Of a stretch of DNA of 64,000 bases, positions 8,176-15,902 are shown in pieces. The stretch's first letter is position 1. The number at the start of each line of letters is the position of its first letter. Source of the stretch: Candidatus Latescibacterota bacterium (GTDB lineage: Bacteria > Krumholzibacteriota > Krumholzibacteriia > JACNKJ01); NCBI GenBank assembly GCA_020633725.1, contig JACKDC010000001.1, forward strand, positions 248,001-312,000. Reading direction: 5' to 3'. Under the pieces are notes generated by a model, which worked only from the letters and a program-made list of their open reading frames with translations, ran no database searches and was not told the origin of the DNA. Both the position numbers and the translations under genes were made by a program.

Positions 8176-8859
8176 ATGTTCTTCTGGGACCCCACGTTCC
8201 TCTTGATCATCCCCGCCCTCGTCTTCGCCCTGTGGGCGCAGAATCGCGTCAAGAGCGCCTACAGGCGCTACCTGCAGGTGCCGAGCCGGGGCGGGCTGAG
8301 CGGCCGCGACGTGGCCGAGCGCATCCTGGCCAGCCAGGGTTTGCAGGGCGTCGAGGTGCGCGCCACGCGCGGCCAGCTCGACGACCACTACGATCCCCGG
8401 AACCGCAGCGTCAACCTGAGCCCGGCCGTCTACCAGGGCACGAGCCTCGCGTCGCTGGCCATCGCGGCCCACGAGTCGGGGCACGCCATGCAGCACGCGA
8501 AGCAGTGGCTGCCGCTCAACCTGCGCAGCGCCATCGCGCCCACCGTGGGCTTCGCGAGCACGCTGGCCTTCCCGCTCTTCTTCGTGGGCTTCATCTTCAG
8601 CAGCTTCCGGATCCTGATGGACGTGGGCATCGTCTTCTTCATCGGCGCGGTGCTCTTTCACATGATCACGCTGCCGGTGGAGTTCGACGCCAGCCGCCGC
8701 GCCATGGTGATGCTCCGCGAGGGGCGCTACCTGCAGGCCGACGAGGCCGAGGGCGCGAAGAAGGTCCTCGACGCCGCCGCGCTCACCTACGTGGCCGCCG
8801 CGGCGATGGCCGTGCTGCAGCTGCTGCGCCTGCTCATCCTGCGGGGAGCGCGCGACTGA
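8176..8859 (+). CDS. YugP-type membrane zinc metallopeptidase
   Basis: 227 residues. An N-terminal membrane helix (LLIIPALVFALWAQ) is followed by the family element LSGRDVAERIL, the conserved DHYDPRNRSVNLSP, and the zinc site HESGH at about 99-103 in AIAAHESGHAMQH. Two central hydrophobic segments (TLAFPLFFVGFIF; DVGIVFFIGAVLF) precede LPVEFDASRRA. The family is an uncharacterised neutral zinc peptidase of the inner membrane. A GGAGGTGACC site decides the ATG. Its stop overlaps the next gene (TGATG). Confidence 0.9.
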   Translation: MFFWDPTFLLIIPALVFALWAQNRVKSAYRRYLQVPSRGGLSGRDVAERILASQGLQGVEVRATRGQLDDHYDPRNRSVNLSPAVYQGTSLASLAIAAHESGHAMQHAKQWLPLNLRSAIAPTVGFASTLAFPLFFVGFIFSSFRILMDVGIVFFIGAVLFHMITLPVEFDASRRAMVMLREGRYLQADEAEGAKKVLDAAALTYVAAAAMAVLQLLRLLILRGARD

Positions 8860-9164
8860 TGCTCGTCTTCCTCACCGTGGCGCCCGCGGGGACGGGCGAG
8901 AGCATGAGCGAGATCGTGGCCGAGGTGCTGGATCTCATCGACCGCAGCGGCCTCGCCTACAAGACCGGTCCCATGGGCACCACCATCGAGGGCGACTGGG
9001 ATCCGGTGATGGACCTCGTCAAGCGCTGCCACTTCCTCGTGCGCGAGCGCGCGGCGCGGGTGTCCACCTTCATCAAGATCGACGACCGCGTGGGGGCCAC
9101 GGGCCGCCTGGAGGGCAAGACCGACGCCCTCGAGGCCCGTCTCGGCCGCAAGCTGAAGCGCTAG
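8859..9164 (+). CDS. MTH1187/YqgV-family thiamine-binding protein
   Basis: 101 residues, entirely one family domain: VAPAGTGESMSEIVAEVLDL, SGLAYKTGPMGTTIEGDWD and STFIKIDDR. Members form ferredoxin-like oligomers, and some bind the thiamine pyrimidine; here the ligand is inferred from the family. The ATG overlaps the stop of the YugP-type gene, so the two are probably translationally coupled. Confidence 0.88.
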   Translation: MLVFLTVAPAGTGESMSEIVAEVLDLIDRSGLAYKTGPMGTTIEGDWDPVMDLVKRCHFLVRERAARVSTFIKIDDRVGATGRLEGKTDALEARLGRKLKR

Positions 9165-9168
9165 CGGC

Positions 9169-9594
9169 GTGGCGGGACGCGAACCCATCACCGTGGTCGC
9201 CGGCGTGCTCTGGCGCGCGGGGCGGCTGCTGGTCACACGGCGCGCGGACGACGATCCCCTGGGCCCGGTCTGGGAGTTTCCCGGCGGCAAGGTGGAGCCC
9301 GGCGAGACGCCTGCGCGCGCGCTGGCGCGGGAGCTGCGCGAGGAGCTGGGCGTGGACGTCGAGGTGGGGGAGGAGCTGGAGCGAATCCGCCACGACTACG
9401 ATCACGTGAGCATCACGCTGATCGTGCTGCGCTGCCCGCGCTTCGCGGGCGAGCCCGAGGGACGGGAGGGTCAAGCGCTCGCCTGGCTGCGGCCGGACGA
9501 ACTCGCCGACTACCGTTTCCCCGCCGCCGACGCGCAGCTGCTCGCACGCCTGCCGGCGCTGGCGGCGCGGTGGGCGGCCGAGGGCGGCGTCTAG
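9169..9594 (+). CDS. MutT-like Nudix hydrolase
   Basis: 141 residues. The Nudix box is complete at residues 40-62 (G-x5-E-x7-REL-x-EELG), preceded by GPVWEFPGGKVEPGE as in MutT/NUDT1-type (8-oxo-dGTP) enzymes. A role in cleaning oxidised nucleotides is therefore likely but not proven. GTG start, four bases after the preceding stop. Its stop shares a CTAG with that of the converging ChaN-like gene. Confidence 0.88.
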   Translation: MAGREPITVVAGVLWRAGRLLVTRRADDDPLGPVWEFPGGKVEPGETPARALARELREELGVDVEVGEELERIRHDYDHVSITLIVLRCPRFAGEPEGREGQALAWLRPDELADYRFPAADAQLLARLPALAARWAAEGGV

Positions 9595-11282
9595 AGCCGC
9601 TCCAGCTCGCCGGCGGCGCGCGCGGCGCCGCCCGGACGGCCGAGCTGCTCGAGCATCTCCAGGTAGCGCTTGAGCGGGCTGCCCTCCAGGTGGAAGGGCT
9701 CGAACCAGAGCGTGCGCAGCCAGATGGGGTCCAGCCGATCGGCGATCAGGGCCTCGTAGAGACGTCCCCCGAGGCTGCGGCCCACCGCGCGCGTGAGCGC
9801 CAGGTGCAGACGCGGCTCCAGGTTGAAGAAGCGACCGGCGAAGCCGTCGATGTCGCCGGTGGACTGGAACTGCTCCTCGGCCTCCAGATAGGCGAGCAGC
9901 AGCTCGGCGCGGCCGCGCCAGTCGCCGGCGGGGCCGTCCTCGCGGAGATAGCGGAGGAGCGCGGGGCGGTCCTGGCTCTTGCGCAGCGGGTTCATCACCT
10001 TCGAGCCGAGGAACATGAGCGCGTGACGGATGACGCGCAGGTAGAAGTCGTCCACCAGCGTGCGGGGGCGCAGCGACAGGCGGCTGCAGCGGCTGTGCAG
10101 CACGCGGGCGGCCAGCTCGCTGAGATGGTTCTCGCCGGGGTCGCCGATCACGGCCAGATCGCGCTCGCGGAGGTAGCAGTCCTCGCCCACGCGCAGGGAG
10201 TTGAGCACGAGGGCCAGCTCCTCGTCGCGCCAGCCGGCGGCGCGGGCGATGCGGCGGGCGAAGTCCGTCTCGCCCACCCAGAAGACGCGCGGCGGCGACT
10301 GCTCCAGCAGCGGGACGCGCAGGAACTGCGCGATGCGGTGCAGCGCCACGTCGACTTCGCGGCTGAGGTCCTCGCTGTACTCGTCGGGGTCGGGCAGCGC
10401 CCAGTCCTCGCGCTCGCCGGCGTGGAAGCTGAGCCAGTGCAGGTAGCTCTGCAGCTTCACCAGCGGCGTCGCGCTCTGGATGCAGACGTCGCCGCCGGCC
10501 AGGTCGAGGATCTCGGGCGCGCGGCCGTCGTCGGCGAGGCTCTGCCAGAAGAGCGCCTCGCGGTTCTGGAAGACGCGCCTCAGCCGCGGCGCCGGCAGCT
10601 TCGCCTTCGCGAAGGCGCGCGCGACTTCCGCCGGCAGGTGGCTGGCGGCCAGGTGGTAGTCGCCGAACAGGATGAACAGCGGCCGCCCGGGCTCGCGCTT
10701 GCGCGCCTCGGCGAGCAGGCGGGCGGCGCGGCGGTCGCGCTCGACCAGCGCGCGCTCGGCGCGCCGGGGGCGGTGGTTCAGGGCGACGACCGGTAGCTGG
10801 TGATAGCGCGCGAAGTCGAGCAGGATCTGCACGGGCTTCCAGGGGAAGTCCCAGACGCGCTCCTGCTCGATGCGCGCGGTGAACGCCGCGCGGTTGAGCC
10901 GGCCGGCGAGGAAGTCGTCCAGCAGCGGCTGGCGGTCGGCGGGGAGCATCTCGAGCGCCAGGGTCGGCGCGACGCCCCGCCGGCTCAGCCGCCGCAGCAG
11001 GCGCAGGGCCGTGCGCTGGGACTGGGCGAGGCTGTGGTAGTCGCCCACGAGGACGAGATCCGCCTCGCCCAGTCGGCGGTCGAGCTCGCTGGGGCTGAGG
11101 CTCCCGCCGTCCCAGGCGGGGTACTCCCGCTCGTAGCGGGCGCGGTAGTCGTCGATGTAGGACGGCGGGGGCTCGAGCAGGGCGTCCAGGCGCGCCTGCA
11201 GGGCTGCCTGCATCTCGCGCTGCAGCTGCCGCCAGCGCGGAAACTGCCCTCGCGCGGCGCGATCTGCCTTCTGCTTGCCCAT
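9591..11282 (-). CDS. ChaN-like (Tiki/haem-binding uptake superfamily) protein, cytosolic form
   Basis: 563 residues. The ChaN-like domain occupies roughly residues 60-320, with two GDYH motifs: DLVLVGDYHSLAQSQR near 73 and LFILFGDYHLAASHLP near 203. LALEMLPADRQPLLDDFL and VVALNHR lie between them. The C-terminal 240 residues are helical and unrecognised. Classical ChaN is a lipoprotein of haem/iron uptake, but this protein starts MGKQKADRAARG with no signal peptide or lipobox, so another role is likely. GGAGGCAGC precedes the ATG. Confidence 0.75.
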   Translation of the reverse strand: MGKQKADRAARGQFPRWRQLQREMQAALQARLDALLEPPPSYIDDYRARYEREYPAWDGGSLSPSELDRRLGEADLVLVGDYHSLAQSQRTALRLLRRLSRRGVAPTLALEMLPADRQPLLDDFLAGRLNRAAFTARIEQERVWDFPWKPVQILLDFARYHQLPVVALNHRPRRAERALVERDRRAARLLAEARKREPGRPLFILFGDYHLAASHLPAEVARAFAKAKLPAPRLRRVFQNREALFWQSLADDGRAPEILDLAGGDVCIQSATPLVKLQSYLHWLSFHAGEREDWALPDPDEYSEDLSREVDVALHRIAQFLRVPLLEQSPPRVFWVGETDFARRIARAAGWRDEELALVLNSLRVGEDCYLRERDLAVIGDPGENHLSELAARVLHSRCSRLSLRPRTLVDDFYLRVIRHALMFLGSKVMNPLRKSQDRPALLRYLREDGPAGDWRGRAELLLAYLEAEEQFQSTGDIDGFAGRFFNLEPRLHLALTRAVGRSLGGRLYEALIADRLDPIWLRTLWFEPFHLEGSPLKRYLEMLEQLGRPGGAARAAGELERL

Positions 11283-11355
11283 GCTGCCTCCTGGCCGGCC
11301 TCCGCGGACGCCCGTCGGGCGGGATCTGCAAGAAGCCGGCCCGCCGGGCGGGGGC

Positions 11356-11384
11356 TTTACAGGGCCGGGCGGCTCGTCTAGATT
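11356..11384 (+). promoter_or_regulatory. Predicted promoter for DUF507-DUF507-mnmA operon
   Basis: TTTACA (11356-11361), 17 bases, TAGATT (11379-11384), 21 bases before the first start codon. Confidence 0.6.
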
Positions 11385-11405
11385 CTTGCGAAAGCGAGGA
11401 GAGCC

Positions 11406-11687
11406 ATGCGACTTAGCCCCGCCAAGATCGAGTACCTGGCCGAGAAGCTCGTGCGCATCATGCGCGACCACGAGGACGTCTCCCTGAACATCCCCGCCGA
11501 TGAGCTCGTGCGCATCATCGAGTGGGAGTTCGTGGACGAGCTCAAGGTCGAGGACGAGATCGACGCCGAGGTGAACGTCCTGCTGGAGCAGTACGAGCGC
11601 CAGATCATGAGCCAGGACCTGGACCAGATGATGCTGCGGCGCAAGCTCAAGCAGGAGCTGGCCAAGAAGCGGGGGTACACGCTGTGA
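11406..11687 (+). CDS. DUF507 family protein, first copy
   Basis: 93 residues, all helical and charged: MRLSPAKIEYLAEKLVRIM, EFVDELKVEDEIDAEVNVLLEQY, then KLKQELAKKRGYTL. The family is uncharacterised. GAGGAGAGCC precedes the ATG. Its stop codon overlaps the GTG start of a second DUF507 gene, and the pair leads into mnmA. Confidence 0.82.
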   Translation: MRLSPAKIEYLAEKLVRIMRDHEDVSLNIPADELVRIIEWEFVDELKVEDEIDAEVNVLLEQYERQIMSQDLDQMMLRRKLKQELAKKRGYTL

Positions 11688-11968
11688 GGCTGAGCGAGGA
11701 GCGCATCGAGGTGCTGGCCGGCCGCCTGGCGGACCGCCTGCTGGACGAGGAACTGGTGGACATCACCGTGAGCGAGCGGGCCTTCATGGACCTGCTCGAG
11801 GTGTGGATCACCCGCGACCTCGAGATCGAGGAGGAGATCAACGAGGCCGCCGTGGCGCGTCTCGAGAGCTACTCCCGCAAGATCGAGCACGGCACCTCCG
11901 AGTGGGAGGCGCTGCTGGACAAGGCCAAGGAGGAGCTGGCCCGCTCCCGGGGCTACGTGATCCGATGA
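11684..11968 (+). CDS. DUF507 family protein, second copy
   Basis: 94 residues, paralogous to its upstream neighbour: RLSEERIEVLAGRLADRLLD, DLEIEEEINEAAVARLESY and KAKEELARSRGYVIR line up block by block. The GTG start lies within the 4-base overlap GTGA. The two proteins could form a heteromer; this is inference from the coupling. Its stop overlaps the mnmA start (ATGA). Confidence 0.8.
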   Translation: MRLSEERIEVLAGRLADRLLDEELVDITVSERAFMDLLEVWITRDLEIEEEINEAAVARLESYSRKIEHGTSEWEALLDKAKEELARSRGYVIR

Positions 11969-13047
11969 AGCCCCTGGCCGGGCGCCGGGTGCTCGTGGCC
12001 ATGAGCGGGGGCGTGGACTCCTCCGCGGCCGCCGCCCTCCTGATCGAACAGGGCGCCGAAGTCGTCGGCGCCACCACCAAGAACTTCTGCTTCGCCGAGA
12101 CCGACGAGCTGCCGGGCCGCTCCTGCTGCTCGGTGGACGCAGTGGCCGACGCGCTGGACGTGTGCCGCGCGCTCGGCATCGACCACCGCGTGGTGGACGA
12201 GACCGCGCGCTTCCAGCGCGAGGTGATCGACGTCTTCCACGCCGAGTACGCGGCCGGCCGCACGCCCAACCCCTGCGTGCGCTGCAACTCGCAGGTGCGC
12301 TTTCCGCGCTTCGTGGAAGAGGCGGTGGCCGGCGGCTTCGACGCCGTGGCCACGGGCCACTACGCGCGCATGTTCGGCGCGGACGACGCGCGCTTCCTCG
12401 CCCGCGCCGCCGACCGCGCCAAGGACCAGAGCTACTTCCTCGCCGCCATGGCCCCGGCGCTCTACCCGCGAGTGCTCTTCCCGCTGGGGGACCTGCAGAA
12501 GGTGGAGACCCGGGAGGTGGCGCGGCGCCACGGGCTGCACGTCGCCGACAAGCGCGAGAGCCAGGACGTCTGCTTCCTCGGCGGCCGCACCCTGCGCGAC
12601 TACCTGGGCGAGCGCGAGCTGCTCACGCCCGGCCCGGTGGTGGACGCGGACGGCCGCGTGCTCGGCGAACACGCCGGCGCCGCGCTCTTCACCGTGGGCC
12701 AGCGCCACGGCCTGGGCGTGTCGGCGGGCCGGCCGCTCTACGTGACCCGCGTGGACGCCGCCACCGGCGAGGTGGAACTGGGGGAGTCGGCCGACCTCGC
12801 CGCCCGCGAGCTGCGCTGCCGCGATGCCTGGGTGCACCCGGCGCTCGTCGCCGCGCCGGACTCGCCGGTGGCCGCGCGCATCCGCTACCGCAGCGCGGAC
12901 CAGCCGGTGGCGTCGTGGTCCTTCGGCGACGGCGCGCTCGCCGTGCGCCTCGCGTCGCCTGCGGGCGCCGCCGCGCCGGGACAGAGCCTCGTCCTCTACC
13001 GGGGCGACAGCGTGGTGGGGCACGGGATCATCGACGCGGTGAGCTAG
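11965..13047 (+). CDS. mnmA: tRNA 2-thiouridylase MnmA
   Basis: 360 residues. MnmA adds sulfur at U34 of Lys, Glu and Gln tRNAs. The PP-loop SGGVDSS is at residues 14-20, the catalytic cysteine pair lies in NPCVRCNSQVRF (near 98) and SQDVCFLGG (near 195), and the tRNA-binding motif AKDQSYFL is present. TVGQRHGLGV and the C-terminal barrel are also clear. It is the last gene of the DUF507 operon and overlaps the upstream stop by four bases. A long non-coding patch follows. Confidence 0.94.
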   Translation: MKPLAGRRVLVAMSGGVDSSAAAALLIEQGAEVVGATTKNFCFAETDELPGRSCCSVDAVADALDVCRALGIDHRVVDETARFQREVIDVFHAEYAAGRTPNPCVRCNSQVRFPRFVEEAVAGGFDAVATGHYARMFGADDARFLARAADRAKDQSYFLAAMAPALYPRVLFPLGDLQKVETREVARRHGLHVADKRESQDVCFLGGRTLRDYLGERELLTPGPVVDADGRVLGEHAGAALFTVGQRHGLGVSAGRPLYVTRVDAATGEVELGESADLAARELRCRDAWVHPALVAAPDSPVAARIRYRSADQPVASWSFGDGALAVRLASPAGAAAPGQSLVLYRGDSVVGHGIIDAVS

Positions 13048-13078
13048 GCGCGGTTCGATGCAGATCGCCAGGTCGAAC

Positions 13079-13324
13079 CCGCCCCCGGGGGCGGATTGGC
13101 GGCCCCGGCCTCCTCGATTCGCCCCTCTCGACCCGCCCCCGGGGGCGGGTTCCGCAGCCGTGTCGGACGGCCGGCGCGACTCTCCCCTCGGCTCAGCCTC
13201 GCGCGAAGCCCCTTGACTCCTGCCCAAGGATACTATACATTGGTATCCAGCGCAAGTGGGCGCCGCGAGAATCTTGACCCGAATCGAGTTGCCTGCCGAG
13301 TGCCACCCGCCCCCGGGGGCGGGT
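13079..13324. repeat. Three copies of a GC palindrome
   Basis: The 20-base perfect palindrome ACCCGCCCCCGGGGGCGGGT occurs identically at 13131-13150 and 13305-13324. A shorter copy (CCGCCCCCGGGGGCGG) lies at 13079-13094. All are in the gap after mnmA; the first two are preceded by TCGA. None has a T-run, so simple terminators are unlikely. Confidence 0.85.
13213..13248 (+). promoter_or_regulatory. Predicted orphan promoter with overlapping inverted repeat
   Basis: TTGACT (13213-13218), 17 bases, TACATT (13236-13241). The -10 sits inside the inverted repeat GGATAC-N9-GTATCC (13228-13248), which would suit a repressor. No plus-strand gene follows for over 1.5 kb, so any product would be non-coding RNA or antisense to the nuclease gene. 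The -10 region is nearly repeated at 61383-61393. Confidence 0.45.
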
Positions 13325-13359
13325 AGACGCGCGTCCAGCCCGGCGCTCTTGCTCTGCGT

Positions 13360-13464
13360 GCTAGCGAGCCTTGTGTCCGGGTCGCGCGCCTTTGTTCCAC
13401 ACGCTAGCGAGCGATCGTTTTGGCCGAGCGCCTCACGCAGTGCGAAGCGAGGCAGAACGATCGC
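13360..13464. repeat. Direct repeat, dispersed-repeat copy and long hairpin
   Basis: GCTAGCGAGC occurs at 13360-13369 and 13403-13412. Between them, 13375-13392 is identical (inverted) to 42306-42323. A hairpin follows with arms GCGATCGTT (13411-13419) and AACGATCGC (13456-13464), and nested arms GCCTC (13430) / GAGGC (13449) and CGC/GCG. It lies just beyond the nuclease gene stop and could shape or terminate that transcript. Confidence 0.6.
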
Positions 13465-13467
13465 GAG

Positions 13468-14709
13468 CTACTTCAGCAGCACCAGCTTCGTCCGCGCCGC
13501 CGGCGCCCCGTCCAGGCGCAGCTCGGCGAGGTAGAGGCCGGCGGGCAGGCCCGTGGGATGCCAGTCCACCTGCAGCGGGCCGGCCGGCAGGGCCTCGTTG
13601 ACGAGCAGCGCCACCTGTCGGCCGAGGGCGTCGTAGACGGCCAGCCGGGCGTGGCCTGCAGCGGGCAGGCCGAAGGCCAGGCGCGTGGCCGGGTTGAAGG
13701 GGTTGGGCCAGGCGTCGAGGCGGGTGGGCGCGGGCGCGGTGGCAACGGTGGTGACAGGCTGCCAGGTGAGGTTCACGAGCAGGGGCAGGTGGTCGCTGGA
13801 CTCGTGGAGGGCGTTGGCCACCTCGGCACTGACAACGCCGTTCACACCATCGATGATCGCCTGGTTGAAGTGATTCCCGTCATTGCCTAGAACCAGGTAG
13901 CTTAGCGGGTCGAGTTCGAGACCGATACCATCCATGAGCACGGGGCGGGGAAGGATGAAATCGAAGCGGTCGTCGAGGCCGCCGGTGGCGCCGCCGCCAA
14001 AGCTGGCGGTGCGGGTGCTCTGGGTGTGTACGGGCGCGTAGGCCAGGTTGTTGTGCCAGGGGCCCTCCTGGTCGAGGGGATCGAGCAGCTGGCCGGGGCC
14101 GTCGCTGCGAAGCAGTTGCCAGGCGGGCTCCGTGTAGGTGTAGATGTTGTAGTCACCGCAGACCAGCGCCGCGCGCTGGGGCGGGAGGGCGTCGAGGTCG
14201 CCGCGCAGGACCAGGCACTCTGCGTAGCGGCGCTGCTCCTCGGTGCTGCCCTGGCTGGCCTTGAGGTGCAGCCCGTAGACGCGCAGGGTGTCACCGCTTT
14301 CGGTGAGGCGGAGGTCCCACCAGTCGATGTCGCGGAGGTCGGTGTCGAGCCAGCCCGCGTCGATCACGGCGGCGCAGTTGTCGCGGATGAAGAGCGCCCG
14401 GTCGGTGTCGGTGCCGTCGTGGAAGAAGGCGGCTTCCCAGAGCCCTGGCTCGGCGACGTCGAGGACGAGCGAGAGGAACTGGTCGCGCCCGGCCGTGCCG
14501 AGCACCTCCTCGGCGACGATGAGGTCGGGCGCCGCCTCGGCCAGCACGGTGCGGAAGTAGGGCGCGCGGCTCGCGCCGGTGCTGCCGGGGAAGTTGAGCA
14601 GGTTGTAGTCCATGAGGCGGAGGCTGCCGGCCACGGCGGGCAGGGCGGCGAGGCAGAGGGCGGCCAGGCCGAGCAGCGCGGCGCGCGGGGAGGGGCGCGA
14701 TGGCGTCAC
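13468..14709 (-). CDS. Secreted endonuclease/exonuclease/phosphatase-family protein with C-terminal sorting domain
   Basis: 413 residues. A signal peptide (ALLGLAALCLAALPAVAG) is followed by an EEP fold: LRLMDYNLLNF, the metal glutamate in DLIVAEEVLG, YGLHLKAS, VCGDYNIYTYTEPAW, and the terminal SSDHLPLLVNL. The last 80 residues form a sorting domain (WPNPFNPATRLAFGLP, VYDALGRQVALL, GLYLAELRLDG) ending in KLVLLK. It is probably an exported nuclease or phosphodiesterase carried through the outer membrane. GTG start, AAGGA site. Confidence 0.85.
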   Translation of the reverse strand: MTPSRPSPRAALLGLAALCLAALPAVAGSLRLMDYNLLNFPGSTGASRAPYFRTVLAEAAPDLIVAEEVLGTAGRDQFLSLVLDVAEPGLWEAAFFHDGTDTDRALFIRDNCAAVIDAGWLDTDLRDIDWWDLRLTESGDTLRVYGLHLKASQGSTEEQRRYAECLVLRGDLDALPPQRAALVCGDYNIYTYTEPAWQLLRSDGPGQLLDPLDQEGPWHNNLAYAPVHTQSTRTASFGGGATGGLDDRFDFILPRPVLMDGIGLELDPLSYLVLGNDGNHFNQAIIDGVNGVVSAEVANALHESSDHLPLLVNLTWQPVTTVATAPAPTRLDAWPNPFNPATRLAFGLPAAGHARLAVYDALGRQVALLVNEALPAGPLQVDWHPTGLPAGLYLAELRLDGAPAARTKLVLLK

Positions 14710-14806
14710 GGGGGATGTCCTTTCGCAGAGGATGTGCTAGCTTAGCATGATCGCCCGCATTGCCGAAGTGCTATCCGTCCCGGTAGCAGCGATTTGTGAG
14801 GGTGAG
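14710..14806. promoter_or_regulatory. Divergent regulatory gap
   Basis: The interval between the two diverging genes contains TGCTAGCTTAGCA (14735-14747), a near-palindrome. It offers a -10-like TAGCTT on the plus strand and TAAGCT on the minus strand. Matching -35 boxes are weak, so overlapping divergent promoters are only a possibility. Confidence 0.3.
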
Positions 14807-15751
14807 ATGAAGCGATTGCTAGGATGGGCCGCGCTCGTCGCCGCTGTGCTGGCCACGCTGGCCCTGCAGGCCCAGGTGTCAACGGCGTTGGCACCGGGGC
14901 CGCCGCGCGTGGACGTCCGCAGCGAGCCCTCCGACGCGCCGCTGGCGCGGCAGCTCGGCGACCTGGCCGAGGGCTTTCTGGCCGCGCTGCCCGAAGCGGA
15001 ACTCGGCGCCGACCGGCGTCCCATCACCCTGATTCTCGCCCACGACGGCGAGCGCTTCCGCCGGCTGGCCGGCGGCCGCAGCCCGGAGTGGGCGGCGGGG
15101 CTGATCCTGGTGCCCGGCGAGACGATCCTGCTGGACAAGGAGTACGTCCTCGACCTGGGGCAGGCGGCGACGCTGATCCGGCACGAGCTCGCGCACGTGC
15201 TGCTCGACCGCAAGCTGGGGGAGCGGCCGGTGCCGCGCTGGTTCCACGAGGGCTATGCGCAGATGCGCGCGGCCGAGTGGGACATGGAGGTGCTCTGGCG
15301 TCTCGCCCGCGCGGCGTGGACGAAGAGCGCCATCCCCCTCGGCGACCTCCGCCGCAGCTTCCCGGCCAGCGGTCCGCGCGCGATGCTCGCCTACGCCGAG
15401 TCGCAGGCCGCCGTGCAGGAGCTGGCGCGCGAGCCGGAGAGCTGGGCGCATCTCATGGCGCTGCTCGAGGAGGGGATGCCCTTCTCCGACGCGCTCGAGC
15501 GCAGCCGCGGCGAGACGCTGCAGGCCTTCCAGGCGCGCTTCGACGCGTCGATCATGCCGGGCTTCCGGCGCTGGGGCCTGCTCTTCGGGACGGCGCCGCT
15601 CTTCTTCGTCATGATGCTGCTCTTCCTGGTGGCCGCGTGGCGCCGCGTGCGCCGTGGCCGGACCGGCGGCGCGCCCGCCCCGCTCGAGGGGGAATTCGAG
15701 CAAAACGAATGGCTTAGACGCGGATGGATTGACAGGGTCCGAAGGCGCTGA
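14807..15751 (+). CDS. Membrane-anchored peptidase MA-like metalloprotease
   Basis: 314 residues. An N-terminal signal or anchor (LLGWAALVAAVLATLALQAQV) precedes a gluzincin active site: HELAH at residues 126-130 and the third ligand in WFHEGYAQ near 148. A membrane helix (LLFGTAPLFFVMMLLFLVAAW) lies near residue 260. The architecture suggests a protease facing the periplasm; the substrate is unknown. ATG 14807 was chosen for the signal peptide and nearby GAGGGTGAG; an in-frame ATG 60 bases earlier gives an unlikely N-terminus. The tRNA promoter overlaps its end. Confidence 0.78.
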   Translation: MKRLLGWAALVAAVLATLALQAQVSTALAPGPPRVDVRSEPSDAPLARQLGDLAEGFLAALPEAELGADRRPITLILAHDGERFRRLAGGRSPEWAAGLILVPGETILLDKEYVLDLGQAATLIRHELAHVLLDRKLGERPVPRWFHEGYAQMRAAEWDMEVLWRLARAAWTKSAIPLGDLRRSFPASGPRAMLAYAESQAAVQELAREPESWAHLMALLEEGMPFSDALERSRGETLQAFQARFDASIMPGFRRWGLLFGTAPLFFVMMLLFLVAAWRRVRRGRTGGAPAPLEGEFEQNEWLRRGWIDRVRRR

Positions 15752-15757
15752 TATATT
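15729..15757 (+). promoter_or_regulatory. Strong promoter for the three-tRNA operon
   Basis: TTGACA (15729-15734), 17 bases, TATATT (15752-15757), followed by GCGCCCC. It is the closest match to a consensus in the window. Confidence 0.75.
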
Positions 15758-15759
15758 GC

Positions 15760-15792
15760 GCCCCGGCTCTGCAGGGGCTATCCTGCCGGGGC
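15760..15792 (+). repeat. Hairpin in the tRNA operon leader
   Basis: GCCCCGG (15760-15766) pairs with CCGGGGC (15786-15792), with a nested GCAGG/CCTGC. It would form at the 5' end of the tRNA precursor. Confidence 0.5.
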
Positions 15793-15805
15793 GCTTCGCG
15801 CCTTG

Positions 15806-15887
15806 GGAGGACTAGCCTAACTGGTAAGGCAGCGGTCTTGAAAACCGCCGGGCTTTGCCCTTGGGGGTTCGAGTCCCTCGTCCTCCG
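15806..15887 (+). tRNA. tRNA-Ser (anticodon TGA), unusual D-arm
   Basis: Acceptor GGAGGAC/GTCCTCC, discriminator G, anticodon stem GCGGT/ACCGC with loop CTTGAAA (TGA), long variable arm with stem GGGC-TTT-GCCC, and T-arm GGGGG-TTCGAGT-CCCTC. The D-region, TAGCCTAACTGGTAAGGCA, looks like a class I tRNA and not like the GGCCGAGTGG type of the other serine tRNAs here. No encoded CCA. Confidence 0.9.
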
Positions 15888-15902
15888 CCTGACGAGTCGC
15901 TT

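Noticed and set aside
13079..13324. GC palindromes as mnmA terminators
   Set aside because: They have no loop and no following T-run, and there are three of them, so a simple terminator role is unlikely.
13256..13534. A 92-codon plus-strand frame behind the orphan promoter at 13213
   Set aside because: No ribosome site, composition unlike real proteins here, and its end overlaps the nuclease gene antisense. A non-coding transcript is more likely.
15806..15887. Selenocysteine tRNA for the atypical long-arm tRNA
   Set aside because: The loop CTTGAAA gives anticodon TGA (serine), not TCA, and the acceptor is the standard 7 bp.
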